From positions 2,252,501 through 2,316,500 of the forward strand of contig NZ_CP011120.1 in the NCBI RefSeq assembly GCF_001628715.1: 64,000 bases of DNA, given 5' to 3'. Shown here in pieces: positions 55,203 through 63,413 of the stretch. This DNA comes from Acetobacter oryzifermentans (GTDB taxonomy: Bacteria > Pseudomonadota > Alphaproteobacteria > Acetobacterales > Acetobacteraceae). The position numbers and the translations under genes were made by a program. The first letter of the stretch is position 1, and every line of letters starts with the position of its first letter. Below the pieces are notes generated by a model. That model was not told the DNA's origin. It saw nothing but the letters and a program-made list of their open reading frames with translations, and ran no database searches.

Positions 55203-55444
55203 TCAGCCAGTAGCTGTTCCAGTATAAAAATCATCACTTGTAATTGTGCCCATAAAAGGCATTTCCATATGAGTATGCGGGTCTATACCTCCCAGCATTA
55301 CCAATAACCCCGCAGCATCCACAACATCACAACCCGATGGTGTTTCTATCGTGTTTGCTACATGAGCAATTTTTCCATCTGGGCCACACAGAATGTCTGC
55401 TCGCATACTGCCTTCTGCTATAATAAGCGCTCCGCCTTTAACAT
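55203..55444 (-). pseudogene. Remnant of a dihydropyrimidinase/hydantoinase gene (N-terminal part only)
   Basis: The longest open piece (55406-55203) reads ADILCGPDGKIAHVANTIET, then VVDAAGLLVMLGGIDPHTHM with the metal-binding HTH motif, then PFMGTITSDDFYTGTATG and a stop. That is the first 75 or so residues of a family that is usually about 450-490 long. Upstream residues KGGALIIAEGS continue in frame, but the nearest ATG (55444) is one base out of phase, suggesting a single-base deletion. The catalytic rest is gone. The enzyme would open dihydropyrimidine or hydantoin rings. Confidence 0.8.
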
Positions 55445-55524
55445 GAAGCAGGAGAAGACTGCCTTTCTGTTTTCCAATCGTTAAAGGATAAATGATATTT
55501 TGTATCGAAATCGTATTTTTATTC

Positions 55525-55538
55525 TGACTAATTGGTCA
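55525..55538. promoter_or_regulatory. Near-perfect palindrome between the two gene remnants
   Basis: TGACTAATTGGTCA is symmetric except for one pair. It lies between the divergent dihydropyrimidinase and NCS1 remnants, where a GntR- or MarR-like operator would be expected. It may be a leftover of the former control region. Confidence 0.35.
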
Positions 55539-55579
55539 ATAATATATTTCGTATTCGAATCGTAATGTAGGAAAGCATT

Positions 55580-55852
55580 ATGGATGGAACACATCATAAT
55601 CGTTTAATAAATGAAGACTTAGCACCATCTGCTACACGCACATGGCAATGGAAAGATTATCTGTTTTTATGGATGTCGGACATTCACAGTGTAGCAGGAT
55701 ACATCATTTTTGGAAGTCTATTCACTTTAGGTCTTCCACTATACGATGTATTTGCAGCCCTACTTTTCGCTATCCTACTCGTACAATTAGCCTGCAACCT
55801 TATAGCCGTACCAAGCTTTAGGGCATCGGAAAATATTGTATGTATCTTGTGA
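55580..55852 (+). pseudogene. Remnant of an NCS1-family nucleobase/hydantoin permease (N-terminal part)
   Basis: The 90-residue frame reads HNRLINEDLAPSATRTWQWK, then DYLFLWMSDIHSVAGYIIFG and SLFTLGLPLYDVFAALLFAI, then LLVQLACNLIAVPS, which is the conserved start and first two helices of NCS1 cation symporters (normally about 450-500 residues). After that it diverges and stops, so about four fifths are missing. AGGAAA precedes the ATG, so the 5' end is intact. It is divergent from the dihydropyrimidinase remnant, and both would belong to pyrimidine or hydantoin use. Confidence 0.8.
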
Positions 55853-55927
55853 TACGGAACAACATCACAAAACGCTGTAGCTCTACAGCTCAATTGAACT
55901 GACTATTTTTAAGGGGAAATTACGTTA

Positions 55928-56018
55928 TGGCGGAGAGAGAGGGATTCGAACCCTCGGTACGCTATTAACGTACACACGCTTTCCAAGCGTGCGCCTTAAG
56001 CCACTCGGCCATCTCTCC
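55928..56018 (-). tRNA. tRNA-Ser (anticodon GGA)
   Basis: On the minus strand the acceptor stem GGAGAGA pairs with TCTCTCC, the anticodon stem CACGC/GCGTG holds the loop TTGGAAA, there is a long variable arm, and the T arm has TTCGAAT. CCA is encoded at 55930-55928. Long variable arm plus anticodon GGA identifies tRNA-Ser for UCC/UCU codons. Confidence 0.95.
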
Positions 56019-56089
56019 GACGCGAGAGAGGTAATAGCAAAATTTTCGGAACAAACAAGACCTAAAGCGGAAAAAATAAAGTTTTTATC

Positions 56090-56731
56090 TCAACCAACGG
56101 CTGAAGTGCGCGCATTATGGATAAAACGCGCAATTGCATCCGGATTCTTAATGCCAGGCGCAGTTTCAACGCCGGATGAAACATCCACCGCTGCTGCTCC
56201 GGTTGTTGCAACGGCTTGTCCTACATTTTCGGGATTTAGCCCCCCCGCCAACATCCACAAATAAGCAGGTTTCCAACCATGCAGCATATCCCAGTTCAAG
56301 CGCTGCGCATTACCACCCGGGCGTGTTGCATTAACTGGGGGCTTAGGCTCAATCACAAGCCGTTCCACTATGCTTTGTTGTGGCAAGTCAGCCTGTGAGG
56401 CAACTGGAATGGATAACCAAACAGGCAGCCCAAACTTGTCTTGTATCTGCACGGCGCGTTCAGGCGTTGTATAAAGCTGCAATATATCTAGATCGACCTG
56501 ACCCAACACGCGTTCCAAATCAGCATCGTCAGGGCGTACAAAGAGCCCGACTTTCTTGATGCCGTCTGTAACCTGGGCAGCTAAAACCTTTGCCCGCAAT
56601 GCATTTATATAGCGAGGAGAGCGTTCAAAAAAAACAAAGCCGACCCAATCTGCGCCATATTTCATGCAGGCTTCCAGCCCGGCTTCTTCTGTAATGCCGC
56701 AGATTTTTACGCCTGTCCGAACGCTGCTCAT
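56090..56731 (-). CDS. trpF: Phosphoribosylanthranilate isomerase
   Basis: The 213-residue TIM-barrel enzyme starts VKICGITEEAGLEACMKYGADWVGFVFFERSPRYI, with the catalytic Cys in KICG, and has LDILQLYTTPERAVQI and GLNPENVGQAVATTGAAAVDVSSGVE. It performs the third step of tryptophan synthesis from chorismate. It follows pyrF by 27 bases and would normally precede trpB, which is not here; tRNA-Ser follows instead. Confidence 0.95.
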   Translation of the reverse strand: MSSVRTGVKICGITEEAGLEACMKYGADWVGFVFFERSPRYINALRAKVLAAQVTDGIKKVGLFVRPDDADLERVLGQVDLDILQLYTTPERAVQIQDKFGLPVWLSIPVASQADLPQQSIVERLVIEPKPPVNATRPGGNAQRLNWDMLHGWKPAYLWMLAGGLNPENVGQAVATTGAAAVDVSSGVETAPGIKNPDAIARFIHNARTSAVG

Positions 56732-56758
56732 AACCTACTCCAGCTATATGCAGCAGAT

Positions 56759-57472
56759 TTATGCTGCCAGTTCCGCAGCAATTGCTGCTGCTGCTGCTGC
56801 TGGATCTGCAGCCTGAGTTATGGGTCTTCCCACCACAATCCAGTCTGCTCCGGCAGCGCGTGCTTCCGCAGGCGTCATAACGCGTTTCTGATCACCCTTA
56901 GCTGCTCCTGCGGGCCGAATACCTGGCGTTACCAACACAGGCTTGTCACCCAGAGCTTCTCGCAGTGCCTTGAGTTCATGCGCGGAGCAGATCAATCCAT
57001 CCATCCCGGACTTCATTGCCAGATGCGCCAAGCGCAAAACCTGCGTGCGCGTATCATCCGGCACACCTACTTCTGCCAAGGCCTGATCATCCATACTGGT
57101 CAACACAGTTACAGCCAGCAGTAATGGGCGCTCTCCTTCCGGGAAAGCCTCATCACATGCTTTGCGTGCAGCTTTCATCATTTCTGCACCACCAACAGCA
57201 TGCAGTGTCAGCATACGAGGGCGCAAATGAGAAAGCGCTTTTACAGCGGCTCCCACAGTATTGGGAATGTCGTGCAGCTTAAGATCCAGAAATAAAGGCC
57301 TCTGCCCAGCTAGATCTGCCACAGCCTGAAAGCCTGCTGCATAAGCAAATTCCATACCAAGCTTGATAACACCCGCAACACCTTGCACCGCATGCGCCCA
57401 TGCCTTGGCCTGCGCCGGGTCTTGCGTATCCAACGCCACAATCAAACCTGTTTGCCTTGCTGTATCAGACAT
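56759..57472 (-). CDS. pyrF: Orotidine 5'-phosphate decarboxylase
   Basis: The 237-residue TIM barrel makes UMP. LIVALDTQDPAQAKAWA, the catalytic cluster LFLDLKLHDIPNTVGAAV, VTPGIRPAGAAKGDQKRVMTPAEA and WIVVGRPITQA are characteristic. The ATG at 57472 has GGAG nine bases upstream; an ATG five codons earlier is in frame. It overlaps the lapA end by eight bases. Confidence 0.95.
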   Translation of the reverse strand: MSDTARQTGLIVALDTQDPAQAKAWAHAVQGVAGVIKLGMEFAYAAGFQAVADLAGQRPLFLDLKLHDIPNTVGAAVKALSHLRPRMLTLHAVGGAEMMKAARKACDEAFPEGERPLLLAVTVLTSMDDQALAEVGVPDDTRTQVLRLAHLAMKSGMDGLICSAHELKALREALGDKPVLVTPGIRPAGAAKGDQKRVMTPAEARAAGADWIVVGRPITQAADPAAAAAAIAAELAA

Positions 57473-57812
57473 GTGGTTCTGCTCCATTTGCAGGCGAAAC
57501 AGGCGGAGTCGCTATGGCTACGGGCGCTGGGGCCACTGGCATGCTAGATACGGCCTGCACTTGGGCAAGCTGCGCTTCCAGTTCTTTTACATGTTGCTCT
57601 GCCTTGCGCGCACGCCGGCGTTGCCTGAATTCTGCCGTCCACAAACAGAAAGCTCCCAGCAAAAAGGCAACAGCAGCTACCAACAGCGCCAACACACCAG
57701 CTGAAGACTTCCAGCTATATGTCAGCAACCACATATCGAGCGGATCCTGATTACTGGCACTGAACACCACAAGCGCCAGCAGGAATGGGACAACAATTAT
57801 CAGCCTGATCAT
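57465..57812 (-). CDS. lapA: LapA-domain inner-membrane protein (DUF1049)
   Basis: The 115-residue protein has two membrane helices (IRLIIVVPFLLALVVFSASNQDPLDMW and GVLALLVAAVAFLLGAFCLW) followed by a basic coiled-coil-like stretch and a Pro/Ala-rich tail. This is the LapA layout; in E. coli LapA works with LapB in lipopolysaccharide assembly control. No lapB adjoins. The tail overlaps pyrF. The ATG at 57812 lacks a clear ribosome site. Confidence 0.78.
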   Translation of the reverse strand: MIRLIIVVPFLLALVVFSASNQDPLDMWLLTYSWKSSAGVLALLVAAVAFLLGAFCLWTAEFRQRRRARKAEQHVKELEAQLAQVQAVSSMPVAPAPVAIATPPVSPANGAEPHV

Positions 57813-58068
57813 GGCATCAAGTCGTAGCCGTATCACACGCAAAGAACAAGCGACTGGATACCATCAACTGCAAGCTTAATGATAAAATATTTCACACATT
57901 TTTAGACCGTTGCCAGAGCTACAACAGAAAAGAAGTTTATTGTGTTTCCTCTCGCCGCAACTGTCTGAATCTGGTAGGGCTGGTGCGGATTATATTGTTT
58001 TGCTCATTTTTCCTGAATAATGAGCTATTTTTGTTTGCGACATTACTCCTGAGGATCAGACATCCATC

Positions 58069-58563
58069 ATGAATACCGAAACTGCAGATTCACTTGGCGG
58101 CGCATCTCACACATCTCCTGCGCCGTCTGTTATGATGGGAATCCAATATGTTAAATCTGTTGAATTTCAGGTTCTTGGGGCACCAGCTATTTACTCACGC
58201 GTAACAGAACGCCCTCACCTTGGTGTTTCTGTAGATGTACGTGCCCATCAAATGGGTGAAAACCAGCCCAACTTTGAAGTTGAACTGATCTTGCGCTGTC
58301 AGGGGCACCTTCCTGCACAACGAGAAGGGGAAGAAGTTGTCCCCTTATTTGATGTGAATCTGACTTATGCAGGTATCTTTACGCTGCAACATGCAACAGC
58401 AGAAACCTTTGAAACCTTGCTTCTTATAGAAGCACCTCGGCTTCTTTACCCTGCTGCCCGCAACATGCTGGCCACTCTATGCCGGGAAGCAGGCTTCCTA
58501 CCCGTTATCATGCAGCAGATTGACTTTGCGGCATTGTGGCGCAACCGCCGTGCTGTAGGCTGA
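58069..58563 (+). CDS. secB: Protein-export chaperone SecB
   Basis: The 164-residue chaperone holds preproteins unfolded for SecA. IQYVKSVEFQVLGAPAIYSRV, a beta-rich middle (GVSVDVRAHQMGENQPNFEVEL) and CREAGFLPVIMQQIDFAALW near the end match the family. Length is typical for alphaproteobacteria. It starts 226 bases from the divergent lapA gene. Confidence 0.95.
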   Translation: MNTETADSLGGASHTSPAPSVMMGIQYVKSVEFQVLGAPAIYSRVTERPHLGVSVDVRAHQMGENQPNFEVELILRCQGHLPAQREGEEVVPLFDVNLTYAGIFTLQHATAETFETLLLIEAPRLLYPAARNMLATLCREAGFLPVIMQQIDFAALWRNRRAVG

Positions 58564-58617
58564 AAACAGCATTCAGGCCCTTTGATTTCCATACCTGAAA
58601 ACGAAAGATGACAGACT

Positions 58618-59280
58618 ATGCCAAGTAAAGCATCCGAAGCTTTATGGTACCCCTTTGACGCAAATTGGTACCGCGCAGAATACGGCGCAATTATGGATGC
58701 TCTGTTGTCTTTTTCTGACCATGAGCTTGAACAATGGTACAAGGTCGAAGGGGCATCCTCTGGCCATTCACCCAACAGATATTTCAACGAAGAATGGTAC
58801 CGGGTAAATTGCTCCGAGGCAGCAGAAGCCATTACAAACGGCACCTGCGTTTCTGGCTTTGAGCATTACTGCAATGGGGGATACAAAAGCTTTTCTCCAC
58901 ATTACCTATTTTCCGAACGGTATTATCTTCAGCGCTACCCCGATATTTCGGAGCAAAATTTGCAAGCTGGCGGTTTTGTAAATGGGTATGACCACTTCCT
59001 CCGATCCGGCGATAAGGAAAAGCGTTCGGGCCATCTGTTTTTTGATCCAAACGTCTACATGCAAAACAGACCGACTGACCCAAACCTGAACAGCCTTACG
59101 CCATTTATGAACCTGCTGCATTCAGCACACACACTACCCAATTCCATTACGCTGTCTGATCACTTTAATCCTGCATGGTATCGTGCTCTCAGCCCGGATG
59201 CAGTTATGGCTGTGGAATATGGTTTTGCACCTAATGTGCTTTATCATTTCCTCAGCACCTTTACGCCTGATCGTTTCTAA
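58618..59280 (+). CDS. Five-repeat protein with an FDxxWYxxxYPD-like motif, function unknown
   Basis: The 220-residue protein consists almost wholly of five degenerate repeats starting at Phe13, Phe56, Phe98, Phe142 and Phe184, a regular period of 42-44 residues. The repeat starts read FDANWYRAEY, FNEEWYRVNC, FSERYYLQRYPD, FDPNVYMQNRPTD and FNPAWYRALSPD, and most end in a GF/GYxHY-type segment. Similar repeats occur beside glycosyltransferase domains in acetic acid bacteria. Here they stand alone with no signal peptide or catalytic motif. It lies between secB and pdxA with GAAAGA upstream. A binding role is inferred only. Confidence 0.65.
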   Translation: MPSKASEALWYPFDANWYRAEYGAIMDALLSFSDHELEQWYKVEGASSGHSPNRYFNEEWYRVNCSEAAEAITNGTCVSGFEHYCNGGYKSFSPHYLFSERYYLQRYPDISEQNLQAGGFVNGYDHFLRSGDKEKRSGHLFFDPNVYMQNRPTDPNLNSLTPFMNLLHSAHTLPNSITLSDHFNPAWYRALSPDAVMAVEYGFAPNVLYHFLSTFTPDRF

Positions 59281-59334
59281 GTTTTCCTTTGTGCTTTACA
59301 GACCCGTATTTTCCTGCGCTGAAGGAAGAAGCCC

Positions 59335-60306
59335 ATGCTTGCTCTAACACAAGGTGACCCGGCAGGTATTGCGCCTGAAATTACTGTAAAAGCATGGCGC
59401 ATATTGCGCGAAAGCAAGCTCCCCTTTGTTTTTGTGGGAGACCCTACCCTTCTGGAGCAACATGCCCCATTACAGGCCGTGCGCTATCTGGAACAGGGAT
59501 CGGATATCTTCTCCCACGCTATTCCCGTGCTCCCCCTCCGACTGGCAACACCTGCCTCTCCCGGAGAGCCAGACCGTCAGAATGCATCCAGTGTTATTGA
59601 AAGCATCCGTCTGGCCGTAGAATTAGCCCAGAATGGTGAAGCCTCAGCTATTATCACCAACCCTATCAGCAAAGAGGTTATTCAAAGCGCGGGCTTCAAA
59701 CATCCGGGGCACACCAGCTATCTGGCAGAACTATGCCATGTGCCTGGACAGGAAGTGATGATGCTGGCTGGGCCCTCTCTCAAGGTTGTGCCTGTTACCG
59801 TACATGTCTCCCTCCGGCACGCACTGGAGCAGTTAAATACAGAGTTGATTATTAAAACAGCCCGCACAGTTGCCACTGGGCTAAAACGCGATTTTGGCCT
59901 GAAAGCCCCGCGCATTGCCGTGGCCGGATTAAACCCTCATGCGGGAGAAAACGGCTTGATGGGGCATGAGGAACAACAGATTATCATCCCAGCCATTAAA
60001 GCCTTACAGAAGGAAGGGCTTAATATTACAGGCCCCATGCCACCAGATACCATGTTCACACCCGCAGCACGCAGCCATTATGATGTGGCTTTGTGCATGT
60101 ATCATGATCAAGGGCTGATCCCTCTTAAAACACTGGATATGGCAGAAGGTGTGAACGTAACGCTAGGGCTGCCCATTATCCGCACATCGCCCGACCACGG
60201 AACAGCCTTTGACATTGCGGGCCAGAACAAGGCAGACCCAAGCAGCCTTGTTGCTGCCATTCGGTTGGCCGCACAGCTTGCGCAAAACAGAAGGAACGCA
60301 GCATGA
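59335..60306 (+). CDS. pdxA: 4-hydroxythreonine-4-phosphate dehydrogenase
   Basis: The 323-residue enzyme of pyridoxal phosphate synthesis begins [20 protein letters not shown]. It has the metal-binding histidines in [25 protein letters not shown] and [14 protein letters not shown], and [13 protein letters not shown] near the end. Its product is joined with deoxyxylulose phosphate by PdxJ, whose gene follows with a four-base overlap. Confidence 0.96.
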   Translation: MLALTQGDPAGIAPEITVKAWRILRESKLPFVFVGDPTLLEQHAPLQAVRYLEQGSDIFSHAIPVLPLRLATPASPGEPDRQNASSVIESIRLAVELAQNGEASAIITNPISKEVIQSAGFKHPGHTSYLAELCHVPGQEVMMLAGPSLKVVPVTVHVSLRHALEQLNTELIIKTARTVATGLKRDFGLKAPRIAVAGLNPHAGENGLMGHEEQQIIIPAIKALQKEGLNITGPMPPDTMFTPAARSHYDVALCMYHDQGLIPLKTLDMAEGVNVTLGLPIIRTSPDHGTAFDIAGQNKADPSSLVAAIRLAAQLAQNRRNAA

Positions 60307-61025
60307 CTTCAGCTATCCGGCTTGGCGTCAACATTGATCATGTGGCCACCATTCGCAATGCACGTGGGGGCACATATCCAGACCCCGTTGCTGCGGCCCT
60401 GTTAGCTATTCAGGCTGGTGCAGATGGTATTACCGCCCATCTGCGTGAAGATAGGCGCCATATCCGTGATAAAGATTTAGAACGCCTGCGTGCAGAAATT
60501 GCGGCTCCCCTTAATATGGAAATGGCTGCAACAGAAGAAATGGTTGGCATAGCCCTTGGCTTGCGCCCCCATGCCTGCTGCCTTGTGCCCGAACGGCGTG
60601 AAGAACTAACTACAGAAGGCGGTCTGAACATAGCGGGGCAACTAGAAACACTTACACCAAAGGTGCAAAAACTCGCACAGGCAGGCATCCGTGTTTCACT
60701 GTTTATAGATCCCTCCCCCGCACAAATAGAAGCTGCCGCCAAAACAGGCGCACAAGTTGTCGAACTCCACACTGGCGCTTATGCAGAAGGGAAAGCGGGA
60801 GAACTGGAACGCCTGCGTGCCGCAGCCATGCAAGCAGCCTCTCTTGGGTTGGAAGTGCATGCTGGCCACGGGCTGACATTTGAAAATGTTGGCCCCATCG
60901 CCAGCCTGCCAGAACTGCGAGAACTCAATATTGGGCACTTTCTGATTGGACAGGCTATTTTTGATGGTCTGGCAGCCGTTGTGCAAAGCATGAAACGCCA
61001 TATTGCAGAAGGCACGGCCCTTTAA
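60303..61025 (+). CDS. pdxJ: Pyridoxine 5'-phosphate synthase
   Basis: The 240-residue TIM barrel has [64 protein letters not shown] and [16 protein letters not shown]. It condenses the PdxA product with 1-deoxyxylulose 5-phosphate to give pyridoxine phosphate. The ATG overlaps the pdxA stop, so the two are coupled. Confidence 0.96.
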   Translation: MTSAIRLGVNIDHVATIRNARGGTYPDPVAAALLAIQAGADGITAHLREDRRHIRDKDLERLRAEIAAPLNMEMAATEEMVGIALGLRPHACCLVPERREELTTEGGLNIAGQLETLTPKVQKLAQAGIRVSLFIDPSPAQIEAAAKTGAQVVELHTGAYAEGKAGELERLRAAAMQAASLGLEVHAGHGLTFENVGPIASLPELRELNIGHFLIGQAIFDGLAAVVQSMKRHIAEGTAL

Positions 61026-61026
61026 G

Positions 61027-61383
61027 ATGGAAGAACCACAGGAATACAAAACACCCAAAGCCTTACTTGTAGCCGTTATTGGCATGGGTGTGCTGATTGT
61101 GGTGGGTGTTGTGGTATTGGCAGGCGTACTTATTCATCGCATGAGTAGTAAACCCACTCCGCCCAACCTTCCGCCGGTTGCGCTATCGGATGCGGCTCCA
61201 TCTGCCAATCTTTCCACGGCACATGCTACATTACCTGCGGGTGAACACCTGTTAAGCGTAACACGCGTGCGGGATAACGTATTGGCCCTGCATGTTACAG
61301 AACAGGGGCAAGACCGGATTCTGTTATGGGATGTGCCAACCGGCCAGTTGCGTACCGGGCTGGATATAAACGCGGCACATTAA
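61027..61383 (+). CDS. Small single-helix membrane protein
   Basis: The 118-residue protein has a short charged N-terminus, one membrane helix (ALLVAVIGMGVLIVVGVVVLAGVLIHRM) and a periplasmic domain of about 75 residues ending RILLWDVPTGQLRTGLDINAAH. The C-terminal part (LSVTRVRDNVLALHVTEQGQDRILLWDVPTGQ) is beta-rich. It resembles uncharacterised small alphaproteobacterial membrane proteins of the DUF6476 kind. It begins one base after the pdxJ stop and ends four bases before anmK. Confidence 0.6.
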   Translation: MEEPQEYKTPKALLVAVIGMGVLIVVGVVVLAGVLIHRMSSKPTPPNLPPVALSDAAPSANLSTAHATLPAGEHLLSVTRVRDNVLALHVTEQGQDRILLWDVPTGQLRTGLDINAAH

Positions 61384-61387
61384 CACT

Positions 61388-62533
61388 ATGTCTTTGCTTT
61401 CTCCCCTTACCGCCATTGGGCTTATGAGTGGCACATCACTTGATGGCGTAGATGCAGCTCTCATACAAACTGATGGCACACGTATATTCCGGCACGGCCC
61501 AGCGCTGACCGTGCCTTATACGGCGGAATTACGGGCACGCCTGCGCCGCATACTGGATGAAGCTCCTCAGCTTGCGTCTTCTGATCCTGCATTACTGTCT
61601 GCAGAACATGATCTGACAAAGGTGCATGCCATAGCTGTTGAAAAACTGCGCCAAATGGCACCTGATATGCCAGCCGATCTTATTGGCTTTCATGGTCAGA
61701 CCATTCTGCACCAGCCTGGGCGCACATGGCAGATTGGCAATGCCATTGCGCTTTCTTCTGCTACAGATTTGCCTGTTATCCATGACTTTCGCAGCGCTGA
61801 TGTACACGCAGGCGGAGAAGGTGCTCCGCTGGCCCCCTTATATCATGCAGCCCTTTTGCACGATCAGCCACGCCCTGTTGCAATCCTGAATATTGGAGGC
61901 GTTGCTAATCTTACTCTGCTGACCTCAACAGGTGAGATTCTGGCCTGTGATACAGGCCCCGGCAATGCTCTGCTGGATGACTGGACTTTCCGCCATACTG
62001 GCATCCCCTACGATAAAGATGGGCGCTTGGCACGCAGCGGTAAAGTGTCTGCATCTATTCTGAAGCAGCTCGTAGCACATCCATTTTTTAGCAAACCAGC
62101 CCCTAAATCTCTCGACAGGCTAAGCTTTCATACAGCCTTGCAAAATATTGCTGCGCTCTCCCCGGCAGATGGAGCTGCCACACTGGTTGCCTTTACTGCG
62201 GAAACCATTGCCCGCACGCCTTTACCAGAGCAGCCTCAAGCATGGTTTGTGTGTGGCGGCGGCCGACATAACTCTGCTATTATGGAAGCACTTACTCAAC
62301 GGTTACCCGGCCAAGTCTCTCCGGCAGAAATTCTTGGATGGAATGGGGATGCGCTGGAAGCCGAGTGCTTTGGATTTTTGGCTGTAAGAAGCCTGTATGG
62401 GTTCCCTTTATCACTTCCATCCACCACAGGTGTACCTGCCCCTCAACAAGGTGGCCGGTTAAGTTGCGGCGGCATTACACCATGGAAGGCGAAAGCTGTT
62501 TTAAACACGAAATTGCAGTATAATATTGCCTAA
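61388..62533 (+). CDS. anmK: Anhydro-N-acetylmuramic acid kinase
   Basis: The 381-residue kinase recycles cell-wall anhMurNAc to MurNAc-6-phosphate. AIGLMSGTSLDGVDAALIQTDG, GFHGQTILHQPGRTWQIGN, HDFRSADVHAGGEGAPLAPLYH, CDTGPGNALLDDW and VCGGGRHNSAIM are all family motifs. The usual partner enzymes are not in the window. It is the fourth gene of the pdxA-pdxJ run. Confidence 0.94.
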   Translation: MSLLSPLTAIGLMSGTSLDGVDAALIQTDGTRIFRHGPALTVPYTAELRARLRRILDEAPQLASSDPALLSAEHDLTKVHAIAVEKLRQMAPDMPADLIGFHGQTILHQPGRTWQIGNAIALSSATDLPVIHDFRSADVHAGGEGAPLAPLYHAALLHDQPRPVAILNIGGVANLTLLTSTGEILACDTGPGNALLDDWTFRHTGIPYDKDGRLARSGKVSASILKQLVAHPFFSKPAPKSLDRLSFHTALQNIAALSPADGAATLVAFTAETIARTPLPEQPQAWFVCGGGRHNSAIMEALTQRLPGQVSPAEILGWNGDALEAECFGFLAVRSLYGFPLSLPSTTGVPAPQQGGRLSCGGITPWKAKAVLNTKLQYNIA

Positions 62534-62565
62534 TACATTTCATTGAACAGGAAAGACTCAAAACC

Positions 62566-63057
62566 ATGAAACGCTTTCTGGCATTTGGCCTGTTGCTTGC
62601 TGCCCTTGGCGCGCCGGTACTAGCCTGTTCTGCAAGTGCGCAAACCGTTATTGACGGCAGCGATAAAAAGGCATCCCCTTTTGTAAAAAATACACTCAAG
62701 ACGCTTACAAAACGCTTTCCGGATACCCACCCTTTTTTCCGCGCAATAACTACGCACCCCAATGCAGAAAAGAAGCAGGTTGTGTGTGGGGAAATCAGCC
62801 TGAGTTCCAGTAAAACACCAGAACCCGATAGCTTTATGCTGTTTGGTGCTACGGAAGGTGAAAACGCACCTATTGTTTATGAACCTCGTGAAATCCCACC
62901 ATCTATTGATTCACGTGAAGTAAATCTGTGGATCAATCACGGAGCGGATCTGGCAGATTTGGAAGAAATGGGTTGCGTGCCAGAGGGTAGCTATCGGCAA
63001 TATGGCGATAAGCTAAACCAAGTTTTACAGAATAAAAAGCACAGCGCCACACGCTAA
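62566..63057 (+). CDS. Secreted protein of unknown function
   Basis: The 163-residue protein has a signal peptide (MKRFLAFGLLLAALGAPVLACSASAQ, cleavage after ASA near residue 25). The mature part holds two cysteines, VVCGEI and EMGCVPEGSYRQYGDKL, that could form a disulfide. I recognise no family. It follows anmK by 32 bases on the same strand. A periplasmic role is likely from the signal alone. Confidence 0.6.
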   Translation: MKRFLAFGLLLAALGAPVLACSASAQTVIDGSDKKASPFVKNTLKTLTKRFPDTHPFFRAITTHPNAEKKQVVCGEISLSSSKTPEPDSFMLFGATEGENAPIVYEPREIPPSIDSREVNLWINHGADLADLEEMGCVPEGSYRQYGDKLNQVLQNKKHSATR

Positions 63058-63080
63058 AACATCAAGCTGTTTTTTCTGCC

Positions 63081-63111
63081 CCACTACAAACAGCACCCCT
63101 GTTTGTAGTGG
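63081..63111 (+). terminator. 13-bp perfect hairpin after the secreted-protein gene
   Basis: CCACTACAAACAG (63081-63093) pairs with CTGTTTGTAGTGG (63099-63111) around a five-base loop. A run of T precedes rather than follows it, so it may be a transcript 3'-end structure rather than a classic terminator. Confidence 0.5.
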
Positions 63112-63215
63112 AAAAGACACAACTTGGTTGCTCGAACCAAAAAGACATACAGAATAATTGACAGGCGGTAACTTTCATCGCCATCCTTCTCCCGGTCGCG
63201 AACAAAAAAAACAAA

Positions 63216-63413
63216 ATGACCGGGTTTTCTGTAATGAAATATCTGAACCTCCTACTCGCCCTGCCCTTTTTAGGGTTACTTTGGACGCCCCTGTATAATA
63301 GGCACGATCCTGTTTTGTGGGGTTTTCCATTTTTCTACTGGTACCAATTCGCATGGGTACCAGTAACGTCTGCTCTTATCTGGATTGTCTGGAAAAAGGG
63401 GCAAAACACATGA
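63216..63413 (+). CDS. DUF3311 small membrane protein, partner of the SSS symporter
   Basis: The 65-residue protein has two hydrophobic segments (YLNLLLALPFLGLLWTPLY and FFYWYQFAWVPVTSALIWIVW) joined by NRHDPVLWGFP, the DUF3311 pattern. Such proteins regularly precede sodium:solute symporters of the MctP type and may be small subunits. Its stop overlaps the symporter start (ATGA). The start may instead be the ATG at 63234. Confidence 0.8.
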   Translation: MTGFSVMKYLNLLLALPFLGLLWTPLYNRHDPVLWGFPFFYWYQFAWVPVTSALIWIVWKKGQNT

